A DNA stretch of 64,000 nt from Phaeobacter sp. G2 (GTDB taxonomy: Bacteria > Pseudomonadota > Alphaproteobacteria > Rhodobacterales > Rhodobacteraceae). Location: contig CP104100.1 of assembly GCA_025163595.1 (NCBI GenBank), positions 1,550,001 through 1,614,000 on the forward strand, written 5' to 3'. The stretch's first letter is position 1, and each line of letters starts with the position of its first letter. The position numbers and the translations under genes were made by a program. Positions 26,291 to 34,606 of the stretch are shown one piece after another. The notes beneath the pieces were generated by a model. That model did not search any database. It had not been told where the DNA came from and saw only the letters and a program-made list of their open reading frames with translations.

Positions 26291-28588
26291 ATGAGCCGCT
26301 TTGCTGCCCCCATCGCCGCACAAATCTGGGATATGAAGTATCGTTTCAAGGAAGCGGACGGCACCCCCATCGATGTGACCGTGGAGGATAGCTGGCGTCG
26401 TATTGCTCGTGATCTCGCCCGCGCCGAGGACAAGCCCGCCGTCTGGGAAGAGAAGTTCTACGAGGCGCTGGAAGACTTTAAATATCTGCCCGCAGGCCGG
26501 ATTACCGCTGGGGCTGGCACCGCGCGTCAGGTGACCCTGTTCAACTGCTTTGTAATGGGGACCGTACCCGACAGCATGGCGGGTATTTTTGACATGTTGA
26601 AAGAGGCGGCGCTGACCATGCAGCAGGGGGGCGGCATCGGGTATGACTTTTCGACCATTCGCCCGCGCGGCGCGGATGTCAAAGGCGTGGCGGCAGATGC
26701 TTCGGGGCCGTTGTCGTTCATGGATGTCTGGGATGCCATGTGCCGTACCATCATGTCCGCAGGCTCGCGCCGCGGCGCGATGATGGCCACCATGCGCTGC
26801 GACCATCCGGATGTTGAGGCCTTTATCACCGCAAAATCCGACGCGGCCCGTCTGCGGATGTTTAACATGTCGGTGCTGATCACCGATGATTTCATGGAAG
26901 CCGTCAAGGCGGATGGCCCCTGGGAGCTGCAGTTCGACGGTAAAATCTACCACACCGTTCAGGCGCGGGATCTGTGGAACAAGATCATGCAGGCGACTTA
27001 TGAATATGCCGAGCCCGGCGTGATCTTTATTGACCGGATCAACAAGGCCAATAACCTCAGCTATATTGAAAACATCTGCGCCACCAACCCTTGCGGCGAG
27101 CAGCCGCTGCCGCCCTATGGCGCCTGCTTGCTGGGCTCGATCAATATGGCGCGCCTGGTTTCCAACCCTTTTGAAGCCTCTGCCGAGCTGAACCAAAGCG
27201 CCATGCAGGAGCTGGTCGCCACCGCCGTACGTATGATGGACAATGTGGTGGATGTATCGAAATTCCCATTGGAGGCCCAGGCCGCCGAGGCCCAGGCGAA
27301 ACGCCGGATTGGCCTGGGCGTGACGGGGCTGGCCGATGCGCTGTTGATGCTGGGGCTGGAATATGGCTCGGACGAAGCGGCGCGTCAGACCGACCGCTGG
27401 CTGCATGCGATCGCCCGCGCCGCCTATCTGGCCTCGGTGGATTTGGCCAAGGAAAAGGGCGCCTTCCCGCTGTTTGATGCCGAAGCCTATCTGGCCTCGG
27501 GCAATATGATGAACATGGATGAGGACGTGCGCGAGGCTATCCGCGAACACGGTATCCGCAACGCGCTGTTGACCTCGATTGCGCCCACCGGAACCATCAG
27601 CCTCTATGCGGGTAATGTATCTTCGGGGATCGAACCGGTCTTTGCCTATGCCTATAGCCGCAAGGTTTTGCAGAAAGACGGCAGCCGCACCGAAGAAGAG
27701 GTCGTCGATTACGCAGTACAGATGTACCGGGAAAAATTTGGCACCGATGCCGCACTGCCCGACTATTTTGTCAACGCCCAGACGCTGCCACCTGCGGCCC
27801 ATGTCAAGATGCAGGCCGCAGCACAGAAATGGATCGACAGCTCGATCTCCAAGACCATCAACTGCCCCGAAGACATCTCCTTTGACGACTTCAAGGATGT
27901 TTACATGCAGGCCTGGGATCAGGGCTGCAAAGGCTGCACCACCTATCGCCCCAACGATGTGACCGGGTCAGTTCTGTCTGTGTCTGAAAGCGCTGATACC
28001 GCTCCTGGTGAAACCGCAGATGCTCCCCATGCCAGCGCGCAGGGAGAGACCGGTGCCGAAGTGGTCTACATGTCGGAGCCACTGGATCGTCCACAGTCGC
28101 TGGAAGGGCACACCTATAAGCTGAAATGGCCGGATTCGGAACATGCGATCTATCTGACCATCAACGACATTATCATCAGCGATCACCGTCGGCCGTTTGA
28201 AGTCTTCATCAATTCCAAGAACATGGAGCACTATGCCTGGACCTTGGCGCTCACCCGGATGATCTCTGCGGTGTTCCGGCGCGGTGGCGATGTCTCCTTT
28301 GTGGTGGAGGAGCTGAAGGCAGTATTTGATCCACGCGGAGGGGCCTGGGTACAGGGCAAATACATTCCCTCGATTTTGGCGGCCATTGGTGGGGTGATCG
28401 AGACCCATATGGTCAAGACGGGCTTTCTTGAGGGCGAAGGCATGGGGTTGAAGTCCGACCCGCAGGCAGAGGTGGTGAACCTGAATGCCCCCCGCGGTAA
28501 GGCCTGCCCAAGCTGTGGCCAATTCGACATGCAGATGATCGAAGGCTGCATGACCTGCCGCAGCTGTGGCCACTCGAAATGTGGCTGA
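26291..28588 (+). CDS. nrdJ: Adenosylcobalamin-dependent class II ribonucleotide reductase
   Basis: NrdJ reduces ribonucleotides to deoxyribonucleotides using a radical generated from adenosylcobalamin, without oxygen and without an R2 subunit. The 765-residue protein shows the reductase core: TAGAGTARQVTLFNCFV, MQQGGGIGYDFSTIRPRG, the active-site loop NPCGEQPLPPYGACLLGSIN (radical Cys and Glu) and SIAPTGTISLYAGNVSSGIE. The C-terminus has a zinc-ribbon-like CPSC-x11-CMTCRSCG stretch that likely carries the reducing cysteines. The start is the ATG at 26291 (MSRFAAPIAAQIWD), preceded by AGGGA; the open frame further upstream covers the promoter region. It depends on cobalamin, for which this window also encodes uptake. 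Confidence 0.95.
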   Translation: MSRFAAPIAAQIWDMKYRFKEADGTPIDVTVEDSWRRIARDLARAEDKPAVWEEKFYEALEDFKYLPAGRITAGAGTARQVTLFNCFVMGTVPDSMAGIFDMLKEAALTMQQGGGIGYDFSTIRPRGADVKGVAADASGPLSFMDVWDAMCRTIMSAGSRRGAMMATMRCDHPDVEAFITAKSDAARLRMFNMSVLITDDFMEAVKADGPWELQFDGKIYHTVQARDLWNKIMQATYEYAEPGVIFIDRINKANNLSYIENICATNPCGEQPLPPYGACLLGSINMARLVSNPFEASAELNQSAMQELVATAVRMMDNVVDVSKFPLEAQAAEAQAKRRIGLGVTGLADALLMLGLEYGSDEAARQTDRWLHAIARAAYLASVDLAKEKGAFPLFDAEAYLASGNMMNMDEDVREAIREHGIRNALLTSIAPTGTISLYAGNVSSGIEPVFAYAYSRKVLQKDGSRTEEEVVDYAVQMYREKFGTDAALPDYFVNAQTLPPAAHVKMQAAAQKWIDSSISKTINCPEDISFDDFKDVYMQAWDQGCKGCTTYRPNDVTGSVLSVSESADTAPGETADAPHASAQGETGAEVVYMSEPLDRPQSLEGHTYKLKWPDSEHAIYLTINDIIISDHRRPFEVFINSKNMEHYAWTLALTRMISAVFRRGGDVSFVVEELKAVFDPRGGAWVQGKYIPSILAAIGGVIETHMVKTGFLEGEGMGLKSDPQAEVVNLNAPRGKACPSCGQFDMQMIEGCMTCRSCGHSKCG

Positions 28589-28678
28589 CTGAGAAGAAAG
28601 CCTCTTATTCTTGTTCTGGCTACCAATTCATGGCCACCGGCCGGGTTAGAATGGTCATTTTGCAAGCATAAGAAGTCT

Positions 28679-28710
28679 ATCGGGCGGAAACGCCCGATTT
28701 TCTTGTTTTT
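28679..28710 (+). terminator. Rho-independent terminator of nrdJ
   Basis: ATCGGGCG - GAAA - CGCCCGAT forms a perfect 8-bp stem with a GNRA tetraloop (28679-28698), followed by TTTCTTGTTTTT. It lies 90 bases after the nrdJ stop. Confidence 0.9.
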
Positions 28711-28780
28711 GGCCCCTGAAGCATAATGCCAGAGGTTCGACTCTGTCCCAAGGGATACCCTTCAAGCTTTTTGACTCGCT

Positions 28781-29206
28781 TCAATCCATCAAAACCTCGA
28801 CCAACCCATCCAAATGATGCTTGGCTTTTCACCAATCCCCTGCATGTGCGTCGATCAGGTTCCAGAAGGCAGGGCTGTGATCGTGGTGCTTTAGGTGCGC
28901 CAGTTCATCAATGAGCACATAGTCGACACACTGCCGCGGCGCTTTGACCAAGTGACGATTGATGATGATCTCGCCGGACGGGGAGCAGCTTCCCCATTGG
29001 CGTGCCATCTCCAGTAGTCGAAAGGGTGGCGGTGCATCCACCCAGGGGAGGATTTTTGCCAACGCATCAATGCGACGGCTCAGGCAGTCACGACCTCTCA
29101 CGAGGTTCCAGGCACGAAGACGGCCTTCGATGACATCTTCCATACTCACCAAACCAAAATACTTTGAACCAACATGTAACAGTTTGCTATCTCGCCCTCT
29201 CTTCAT
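28781..29206 (-). pseudogene. Decayed YgjP-type (SprT/M48-like) metallopeptidase
   Basis: The frame encodes the C-terminal half of a YgjP/DUF45-type zinc peptidase: MARQWGSCSPSGEIIINRHL, APRQCVDYVL and HHDHSPAFWNLI are the family blocks. Three defects are visible. The N-terminal part, about 90-100 residues in complete homologues, is missing upstream of about 29206-29248, where the SRPBCC gene begins. The first zinc-binding histidine of HELAH is Asp (IDELAHL; CAT to GAT would be one change). A TGA at 28831-28829 follows GDW, yet the frame continues with the expected C-terminus (KAKHHLDGLVEVLMD) to a second TGA at 28783-28781; CGA to TGA would explain it. A functional, shortened protein (28829-29206) cannot be excluded. 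Confidence 0.75.
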
Positions 29207-29249
29207 ATGTATCCGCCGCACTTTCGCGACGGGAAACTTGGAGATCAAA

Positions 29250-29651
29250 ATGAAAAATTTCGACGTACAATCTATCGGCCTTACTGTTTCCGCAAACGTG
29301 GCGTTTGACTACATTTCGCAGCCGTCCAACTTGCCGAAATGGACCAATGCGTTTTCACGCGCAGATGCCACAACGGCTGACCTTGTTACGCCAAATGGTG
29401 AAGTTCCAATCAAGTTGCAAACTGTGGTGTCACGGGACGCGGGTAGTGTCGATTGGTTAATGACTTTTCCCGATGGTTCAACGGGTGCAGCGTATTCACG
29501 GATCACGCCAAACGGCGACGATGAAGCCATCTATTCCTTCGTGCTGATGGCTCCGCCTGTTCCGCTCGAAGCATTGGAAGGTGCGCTTGAAGCCCAAAAA
29601 GGCATTCTCTCGACCGAGCTGGAAGAACTGAAAGGAATCCTTGCCGCATGA
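29250..29651 (+). CDS. SRPBCC-family protein coupled to an ECF sigma factor
   Basis: This 133-residue protein has the START/SRPBCC (Bet v1-like) fold pattern: a short beta strand, a helical turn (ANVAFDYISQPSNLPKW), then alternating strands (IKLQTVVSRDAGSVDWLMTF) and a long C-terminal helix (LEALEGALEAQKGILSTELE). Such domains bind hydrophobic ligands in a cavity. The ATG at 29250 has GGAG at a suitable distance. Its stop overlaps the start of the sigma factor gene by four bases (ATGA, 29648-29651), so the two are coupled. A role as ligand sensor or modulator of the sigma factor is an inference from this arrangement. There is no anti-sigma factor gene nearby. Confidence 0.8.
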   Translation: MKNFDVQSIGLTVSANVAFDYISQPSNLPKWTNAFSRADATTADLVTPNGEVPIKLQTVVSRDAGSVDWLMTFPDGSTGAAYSRITPNGDDEAIYSFVLMAPPVPLEALEGALEAQKGILSTELEELKGILAA

Positions 29652-30472
29652 TCATCTTTGATCCTTTACAAGTGGAGGCCGCGCGACAGGGAAGTCGCGC
29701 GGCCTTAGACGCGCTCATTCACGCGGCAAAAGGCCCCATTTTCAACGTCGCGATGCGGATGCTTGCCCATCGCGAGGACGCCGAAGACGCGACGCAGGAA
29801 ATTCTGATCAAGATCATCACCCACCTTGGTGATGTGCGTGACGTCAATTTGGCTGGCGCGTGGGCTTTTCGTGTCGCGACCCGCCATCTGAGTGAAACCG
29901 CGCGGCTGGGTCGGGTCGAAAAGATACGGATGACTTTTGATGATTTCGCTGAAGATCTGCATCACGATCAAGGTGACGCCGCACATCTTGGATTGACCGA
30001 AATTGAACATCAGCTTGCGTTAAAGGAAGTGAAGGTCGGTTGTACGTTGGCAATGTTGGTGTGCCTGTCACGGCCACTGCGCATGGCCTATATTCTGGGT
30101 GATATCTTCGAGATGACAGATACAGAAGCCAGTAGCGTTCTAGAAATCCCAGCCGGCACATACCGCCAAAGGCTGCGGCGAGCGCGATCTACAGTCAGCG
30201 GGTTCATGCAAAAGAATTGCGGCATCCAATCTGAACAGGCGCAGTGCCGCTGTGACAACCGTATCGCACCCGCCCTCAAGAAGGGACGTATCGCGAAGGG
30301 CTTCACACATCTGGACGGCGATCAGGTTGGGCACAGGGCTCCGGATGTCATCACGCAAGATGTAGCAGTATTGGAGGATGTACAACGCACAGTCGCGATC
30401 ATGCGATCGAACCCGCAATTCGCGGCCTCGGTTCCGTCATTGGTCGGGCAACTGCTGGACCAGATTTCGTAA
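29648..30472 (+). CDS. ECF-type RNA polymerase sigma factor with C-terminal cysteine cluster
   Basis: The 274-residue protein is a sigma-70 family ECF factor. Region 2 is at about 15-80 (IFNVAMRMLAHREDAEDATQE, ITHLGDVRDVNLAGAWAFRV read as two parts) and region 4 at about 135-185 (LRMAYILGDIFEMTDTEASSV, then GTYRQRLRRARSTV). Beyond region 4 it has about 85 extra residues, starting with a cysteine cluster (CGIQSEQAQCRC) that could bind zinc and sense redox state. Its ATG lies inside the stop of the SRPBCC gene. The targets are unknown; an autoregulated promoter upstream of 29250 would be expected for the class. A bidirectional terminator follows its stop. Confidence 0.85.
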   Translation: MIIFDPLQVEAARQGSRAALDALIHAAKGPIFNVAMRMLAHREDAEDATQEILIKIITHLGDVRDVNLAGAWAFRVATRHLSETARLGRVEKIRMTFDDFAEDLHHDQGDAAHLGLTEIEHQLALKEVKVGCTLAMLVCLSRPLRMAYILGDIFEMTDTEASSVLEIPAGTYRQRLRRARSTVSGFMQKNCGIQSEQAQCRCDNRIAPALKKGRIAKGFTHLDGDQVGHRAPDVITQDVAVLEDVQRTVAIMRSNPQFAASVPSLVGQLLDQIS

Positions 30473-30476
30473 AGAT

Positions 30477-30504
30477 CCCCCGAAGACCAAGAGGCCTTCG
30501 GGGG
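30477..30504. terminator. Bidirectional terminator between sigma gene and azoreductase remnant
   Basis: CCCCCGAAG (30477-30485) and CTTCGGGGG (30496-30504) form a perfect 9-bp stem with a 10-base loop. On the minus strand it is followed by ATCTTT. It lies four bases after the sigma factor stop, and converging transcription ends here. Confidence 0.75.
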
Positions 30505-31112
30505 AGCAGGCGATATTGCGATACCAATTCGACAGAACGCTCAATCGCGGCCTTTTGGTCCCCAAGCGGGTCACCTGTCAAAAGAGAGGGCTGGAAACGG
30601 ACGTCCCTAAATTCAGAAACACCGATAAATTCGAGCCACCAAGACAGATAGCTTGACTGATAATCAGACCCGTATTTCGCCGGCGCACCGGGCGCATAAA
30701 CACCCGCTGTGTAAAAGACACGCGCCACTTTGTTTTCCAGCAACCCACTATATCCGGCCTCTGGGTCAAACCCAAAAAGCAATCCAGGTTGGGTAATGAT
30801 ATCGATGTATTGCTTTAGCTTGTAGTTGACACCGCAGTTCCACATCGGAACCGAGAAGACATATTCATCCGCATCGGTAAATCGTTGTGTGATCGTGGCA
30901 ATCTGATCCCACGCTGATTGGGTTTCATTGTTCATTTCGCCTAGGCCAAAGAATGTCATCTTGGCCGCAGCTTTATCGCCGTCGAATTCAGGCCGATCTT
31001 CTTGCCACAGATCAAGAGCATCAATTTGCACGCTGGGCTGACGAGCCTTGCGTTCGGCAAGATACGCATTTGCCAATTTTGAGGATTGTGAGTTATCGCC
31101 GCGAGGCGACGC
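30505..31112 (-). pseudogene. 5'-truncated FMN-dependent NADH azoreductase (AzoR-like)
   Basis: The frame encodes nearly all of an AzoR/NAD(P)H quinone reductase-type flavoprotein: SPRGDNSQSSKLANAYL, FDGDKAAAKMTFFG, the FMN-contacting VFSVPMWNCGVNYKLKQYID and YTAGVYAPGAP. The first strand (about nine residues before ASPRGD) is missing. Upstream of 31112 the sequence changes to something unrelated in all frames, and the only start in frame is a GTG at 31154 within that unrelated DNA. At the other end the frame lacks its own stop and runs through the terminator hairpin into the sigma gene. It is probably a remnant left by a rearrangement. If translated from 31154 it would lack part of the FMN site. 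Confidence 0.65.
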
Positions 31113-31231
31113 TAGCGAACAGCAGTGCGAACGCCGCAGTCCAGTGTCGCGCACTGCTCAGCCCCTTAGTCTGCGCCTTGCCACCCAAAGCGCAGGGGCG
31201 TGCAGAGGGTCAGCAGAGGGTCAAAGGTGTA

Positions 31232-31678
31232 TCAGGTGTCGTCTTTCATCAGACTTTGGAATGCGACCCGGCGGTGGCTTTCGATTGGCGCCGGACGGTG
31301 GGTTTTGCGATTGACATAGACATGGACAAAAAAACCCTCGGCGGTGGCGGTGGTCTCGTCATTGCGGAATAGGGCGACTTCGTATTTGATTGAGCTGGAG
31401 CCCAGCCGGGCCACCCGCAGACCGGCTGTTACCTTATCGGGAAACCCCATTTCTGAATAGTACTTACAGCCTGTTTCAACCACCAGGCCATAGGTTTCAG
31501 AATTGCGCGGGTCCAACAGACCGCGTTCGATGAGCCATCCATTCACCGCAGTGTCAAAGAGAGAATAATGGACCACATTGTTCATGTGGCCATAGACGTC
31601 ATTATCCATCCAGCGGGTTTGCAGCGGATAGAACGCGGGGTAATCCGCGCGGGTGGTGATCGGTGCCTTGTCTCCCAT
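31232..31678 (-). CDS. Acyl-CoA thioesterase, hotdog fold (YbgC/4HBT-like)
   Basis: This 148-residue hotdog-fold protein resembles 4-hydroxybenzoyl-CoA/acyl-CoA thioesterases. The signature strand-helix YPLQTRWMDNDVYGHMNNVVHY (given here as one family block, residues about 17-37) contains the catalytic Asp of the class. It hydrolyses an acyl-CoA thioester in the cytoplasm; the chain specificity is unknown. The start is the ATG at 31678, which overlaps the TGA of the alcohol dehydrogenase gene by one base (TGATG). The two genes therefore form an operon. Confidence 0.87.
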   Translation of the reverse strand: MGDKAPITTRADYPAFYPLQTRWMDNDVYGHMNNVVHYSLFDTAVNGWLIERGLLDPRNSETYGLVVETGCKYYSEMGFPDKVTAGLRVARLGSSSIKYEVALFRNDETTATAEGFFVHVYVNRKTHRPAPIESHRRVAFQSLMKDDT

Positions 31679-32838
31679 CACCAGGCTGCCTCGTAGATGT
31701 TGTATGCGTCCCTTTCGGTGACCTCGCGGGGGTTATTGACCAGAAGACGCTGCTGGACCATCGAATCCGATGCCATTTTGGCGATGGCCTCTTTGGGGAT
31801 ATCCACGTCCCGCAGGCGGGTTTTCATGCCCAGATGTTTGGACAGATCTGCCAGCGCGTCAATGAAGGCGGCACAGCGTGCCTGGCTGCCTTCGATCGCG
31901 GCGATCTGTGGAAAGGCGTCTGCGGCAATCTCAGCATAGAGCATATGGGCGTCGGGCGCGTTAAAGCGCAGCACATGGGGCAGAACCAGGGCGTTCGACA
32001 ACCCATGCGGGATGTGGAAGGTGCCGCCGATGGGGTAGGCCAGCGCGTGTACCGCAGCCACCGGCGAGTTGGCAAAGGCCTGACCTGCCAGCATCGAGCC
32101 CAGCAACATGGCGCCGCGTGCATCTTTGTCCTGACCATTGAATACGGCGGTTTCGATGTTGGCGCCAAGCAGGCGCAGGGCTTCGCGCGCCAGCATTTTG
32201 GACAGAGGGTTGTTGTTGGCCGATTTTGACGCATAGGCTTCGATCGCGTGTACCATCGCGTCGACACCGGTGGCGGCGGTAATATGGGCGGGCAGACCCA
32301 CAGTCAGGTCTGCATCCAGCACCGCAATATCCGGCAGGATGACCGGTGAAGAGACGCCGCGCTTTTCCTCTGCCCCCACCGTGATGATCGAGACCGGGGT
32401 AACCTCGGACCCGGTTCCAGCGGTGGTGGGCACCAGAACCAGCGGTAGGCGTGGGCCCTTGGCCTGGGCAACCCCCCAGGCTTCGTCCAGATCCTCACCC
32501 GACCCCAGCAACAGCGCCACCAGTTTCGCCACATCAAGGGATGAACCACCGCCAAAGCCCAAGACACCGGTCGCCCCGGCTTCGCGTCCAAACTCCACCG
32601 CCTGCAGTAGCGTGTCACGCGACGGGTCGGCCTCTACTTTATCAAAAACCGCAACGCTGTGTCCGGCGGCTTCAAGTGAGGCGATGGCGGGATCCGCAAG
32701 CCCCAGCTGGCGCAGTCCGGGATCTGTCACCAGCAAGACCGATTTACCCAGCGTTTGTCCTGCCACCTCAGAAAGGCGTGCCGATGCGCCGGTTTCAAAA
32801 ACCAGAGATTTGGTGGTGTTGAAAATGAATGGTGTCAT
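31678..32838 (-). CDS. Iron-containing alcohol dehydrogenase (group III)
   Basis: The 386-residue protein is a group III, metal-dependent NAD(P) alcohol dehydrogenase. The N-terminal nucleotide-binding domain has GVLGFGGGSSLDVAKLVALL, and PTTAGTGSEVTPVSII follows. Metal ligands come from the all-helical C-terminal domain: the D and H of GVDAMVHAIEAY, and the two H of VHALAYPIGGTFHIPHGLSN. The start is the ATG at 32838; 16 in-frame codons upstream are excluded as poor coding sequence. It is co-transcribed with the thioesterase. The substrate alcohol cannot be told from sequence. Confidence 0.9.
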   Translation of the reverse strand: MTPFIFNTTKSLVFETGASARLSEVAGQTLGKSVLLVTDPGLRQLGLADPAIASLEAAGHSVAVFDKVEADPSRDTLLQAVEFGREAGATGVLGFGGGSSLDVAKLVALLLGSGEDLDEAWGVAQAKGPRLPLVLVPTTAGTGSEVTPVSIITVGAEEKRGVSSPVILPDIAVLDADLTVGLPAHITAATGVDAMVHAIEAYASKSANNNPLSKMLAREALRLLGANIETAVFNGQDKDARGAMLLGSMLAGQAFANSPVAAVHALAYPIGGTFHIPHGLSNALVLPHVLRFNAPDAHMLYAEIAADAFPQIAAIEGSQARCAAFIDALADLSKHLGMKTRLRDVDIPKEAIAKMASDSMVQQRLLVNNPREVTERDAYNIYEAAW

Positions 32839-33426
32839 TTTGGTGTCCTTGAGTGCTGTGTCACGCCTCTTCCTTGTCGCTATCACGCCGTTTGAGCCGC
32901 ATGACCTTGCCCGCCCCCCTGGGCAGAATTACTGGGACTGTTCGTATTACAGTTATAGGTTTTTAGGAGCAAAGCCGGTCTCCACAATAGGCACGAATTG
33001 CTCCAAGATCGGGTTACGTTCCGTCATCTGATAGCACAAAGGCCACTGGGACGCCTGCTGGCGCTGCATCTGCGCGATGGGTTGCCTCCCCCGCGAACGC
33101 GCCCACTTGCTGAAGCGCCGCGTTTGGAAAAGTGCTCAACTTCGGCTTCGCTGGTTTAGTATAGGCTATTAAATGCCTAGCCCAAAGGTCGTGCTTTGGG
33201 GGATGGATGCATAAATGACCCCATTCGTGAGGCCAGGAAACAGGCGCGTTCCCTTGGCTCTTGATCCAAAGGAACGACACTTGGTCCCCAAGCCCCCTCG
33301 CAGCCCAAGCTGAGTGCCCGAGCCCCGCGCGAGGAGTGCACCGCAAGAAAACCACTGGCCGTGGCGTGATTGTCATTCGCGATGGTACCAAAGCGACGTA
33401 AGGAGGGTGACTAGCAACTGTATTTC
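32839..33426. other. Intergenic region (588 bp) without a supported gene
   Basis: The stretch lies between the alcohol dehydrogenase start and the tonB stop, both on the minus strand. It must hold the promoter of the dehydrogenase/thioesterase operon and the 3' end of the B12 operon. The one longer frame (33014-33391, minus) has no ribosome site and a composition unlike a protein. I see no clear terminator or repeat. Confidence 0.5.
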
Positions 33427-34221
33427 TCAGTCGGTGAAGACCATGCGGAAGGTGAAGCTGTAATTTCCTGGAGAAATCGCTTTGGGAGAACGCGGTAAGC
33501 GGGCTTTTCGAACCGCCCCCAATGCTGCCTGGTCTATTGCAGCGTGGCCAGAGCTTTGGGCGAGGGAAACCGCAATCAGACGCCCCTTGGTTGAAACCGA
33601 GATATTTAAGCGGACTGTGCCCCGTCCGCCCCCGCGCGGAGGGCGTTTCTGCCGCTGAATGCGTGCAATGATGGCAGCCCCCCAGCGGTTTTTTAGATTG
33701 GCGGCCGCGCGGCTCGGATCACCGGTTGTGGTGGCCTGCGTTCCTGCATCTCCCTTGATCTCTTGCTGCTGTTTGCCTGTAGCTTGCTCTTGCTGGCGGG
33801 CCGCTGAAGCTGTGACCGTAGGTTTTTCTGGCGCGACGGGCTTTGCTGGCGGCGATGGAGACGCCGGAGACGCCGGGCTTGCATCTGCGAAGGGCGTTGC
33901 CGGACGCGGGGTCGAAGGGGGCGCAAGATGGGAAGCGGGAAAGGGCGCTTGGGGGCGCGCAGGGGGCGTTGTAAACTGGGGTTGGTTTGCCACTTCAGGA
34001 GTGGTAATTGCCGGGGAAACATCCGGGACATCCGGCGGGCGGTTCCACTGCTTGGCTTGTTGCACGAGTTGCTGAGAGGCGGCAGCCAATGTGACCTGAC
34101 CACTGCCGCCACTCCCAGAACCCGTCGCTCTTGAGCCGCCGTTGTTCAGCACCAGAAAGGGCAAAATATGCAGCGCCAAGGCTGTGCCCAGGCAAATGGG
34201 AAACAGGGCCGGTCGACTCAT
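33427..34221 (-). CDS. tonB: TonB family protein of the B12 operon
   Basis: This 264-residue protein would link the ExbB/ExbD motor to BtuB. It has an N-terminal signal anchor (CLGTALALHILPFLVLN), a long Pro/Ala-rich periplasmic spacer (about 60-150), and a C-terminal TonB domain (about 185-264: GGGRGTVRLNISVSTKGRL, then FTFRMVFTD). Its ATG at 34221 overlaps the exbD gene upstream by four bases. It is the last gene of the ten-gene operon that begins with btuB, so it is probably a dedicated energiser for cobalamin uptake. Confidence 0.9.
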   Translation of the reverse strand: MSRPALFPICLGTALALHILPFLVLNNGGSRATGSGSGGSGQVTLAAASQQLVQQAKQWNRPPDVPDVSPAITTPEVANQPQFTTPPARPQAPFPASHLAPPSTPRPATPFADASPASPASPSPPAKPVAPEKPTVTASAARQQEQATGKQQQEIKGDAGTQATTTGDPSRAAANLKNRWGAAIIARIQRQKRPPRGGGRGTVRLNISVSTKGRLIAVSLAQSSGHAAIDQAALGAVRKARLPRSPKAISPGNYSFTFRMVFTD

Positions 34222-34601
34222 GGCCTGGTCCCTCTGAGAGTAACAGATCGGATGCCGGCGTCGCGCAACTTGGAGATCAGGAGGACCACCTCTCTGGCCG
34301 GCACTTTGGCATCAGCGCGGAGGGATAGGGTCTCCAGTTCCGAAGCCTGCGCCAAAACAGCGGTCATGGCGTCTTCGGCTTGCGCACCGGAAAAATGTAG
34401 GCGACCATCCGCTGCCATGAACAGCAAGGCTTCTGAGCCAGAGGGCTGACCAGTTTCCAGCCTCGGTGGCGCCACCACAAAGGGCGCGCGTGGGGCGATC
34501 TGTGACGACAGCAGGAAAAAGATCAGCAGCAGAAAGACCACATTGATCATCGGCAGGATCGGCTCGCCAGTTTGCCGCTTTTGGGGGCGCGAGAAATCCA
34601 T
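34218..34601 (-). CDS. exbD: ExbD/TolR family protein, second copy (Asn at proton-carrier site)
   Basis: The 127-residue protein has the ExbD plan: short cytoplasmic tail, one transmembrane helix (residues about 17-38) and a periplasmic domain. In ExbD/TolR/MotB-like proteins the helix carries an essential Asp (PMIDVVFLLL). Here the same position is Asn (LPMINVVFLLLIFFLLSS; codon AAT). It lies five bases downstream of another exbD gene, in which the Asp is kept, and overlaps tonB by four bases. The likely reading is an ExbD heterodimer in which only one chain carries protons; loss of function is the alternative. Confidence 0.87.
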   Translation of the reverse strand: MDFSRPQKRQTGEPILPMINVVFLLLIFFLLSSQIAPRAPFVVAPPRLETGQPSGSEALLFMAADGRLHFSGAQAEDAMTAVLAQASELETLSLRADAKVPAREVVLLISKLRDAGIRSVTLRGTRP

Positions 34602-34606
34602 CGCCC

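Noticed and set aside
26195..27802. 535-codon frame antisense to nrdJ
   Set aside because: It exists only because of the codon bias of nrdJ on the other strand; no ribosome site and no recognisable domain.
33014..33391. 125-codon minus-strand frame in the gap before tonB
   Set aside because: No ribosome site, low-complexity and Trp/His/Pro-rich sequence, no similarity I recognise.
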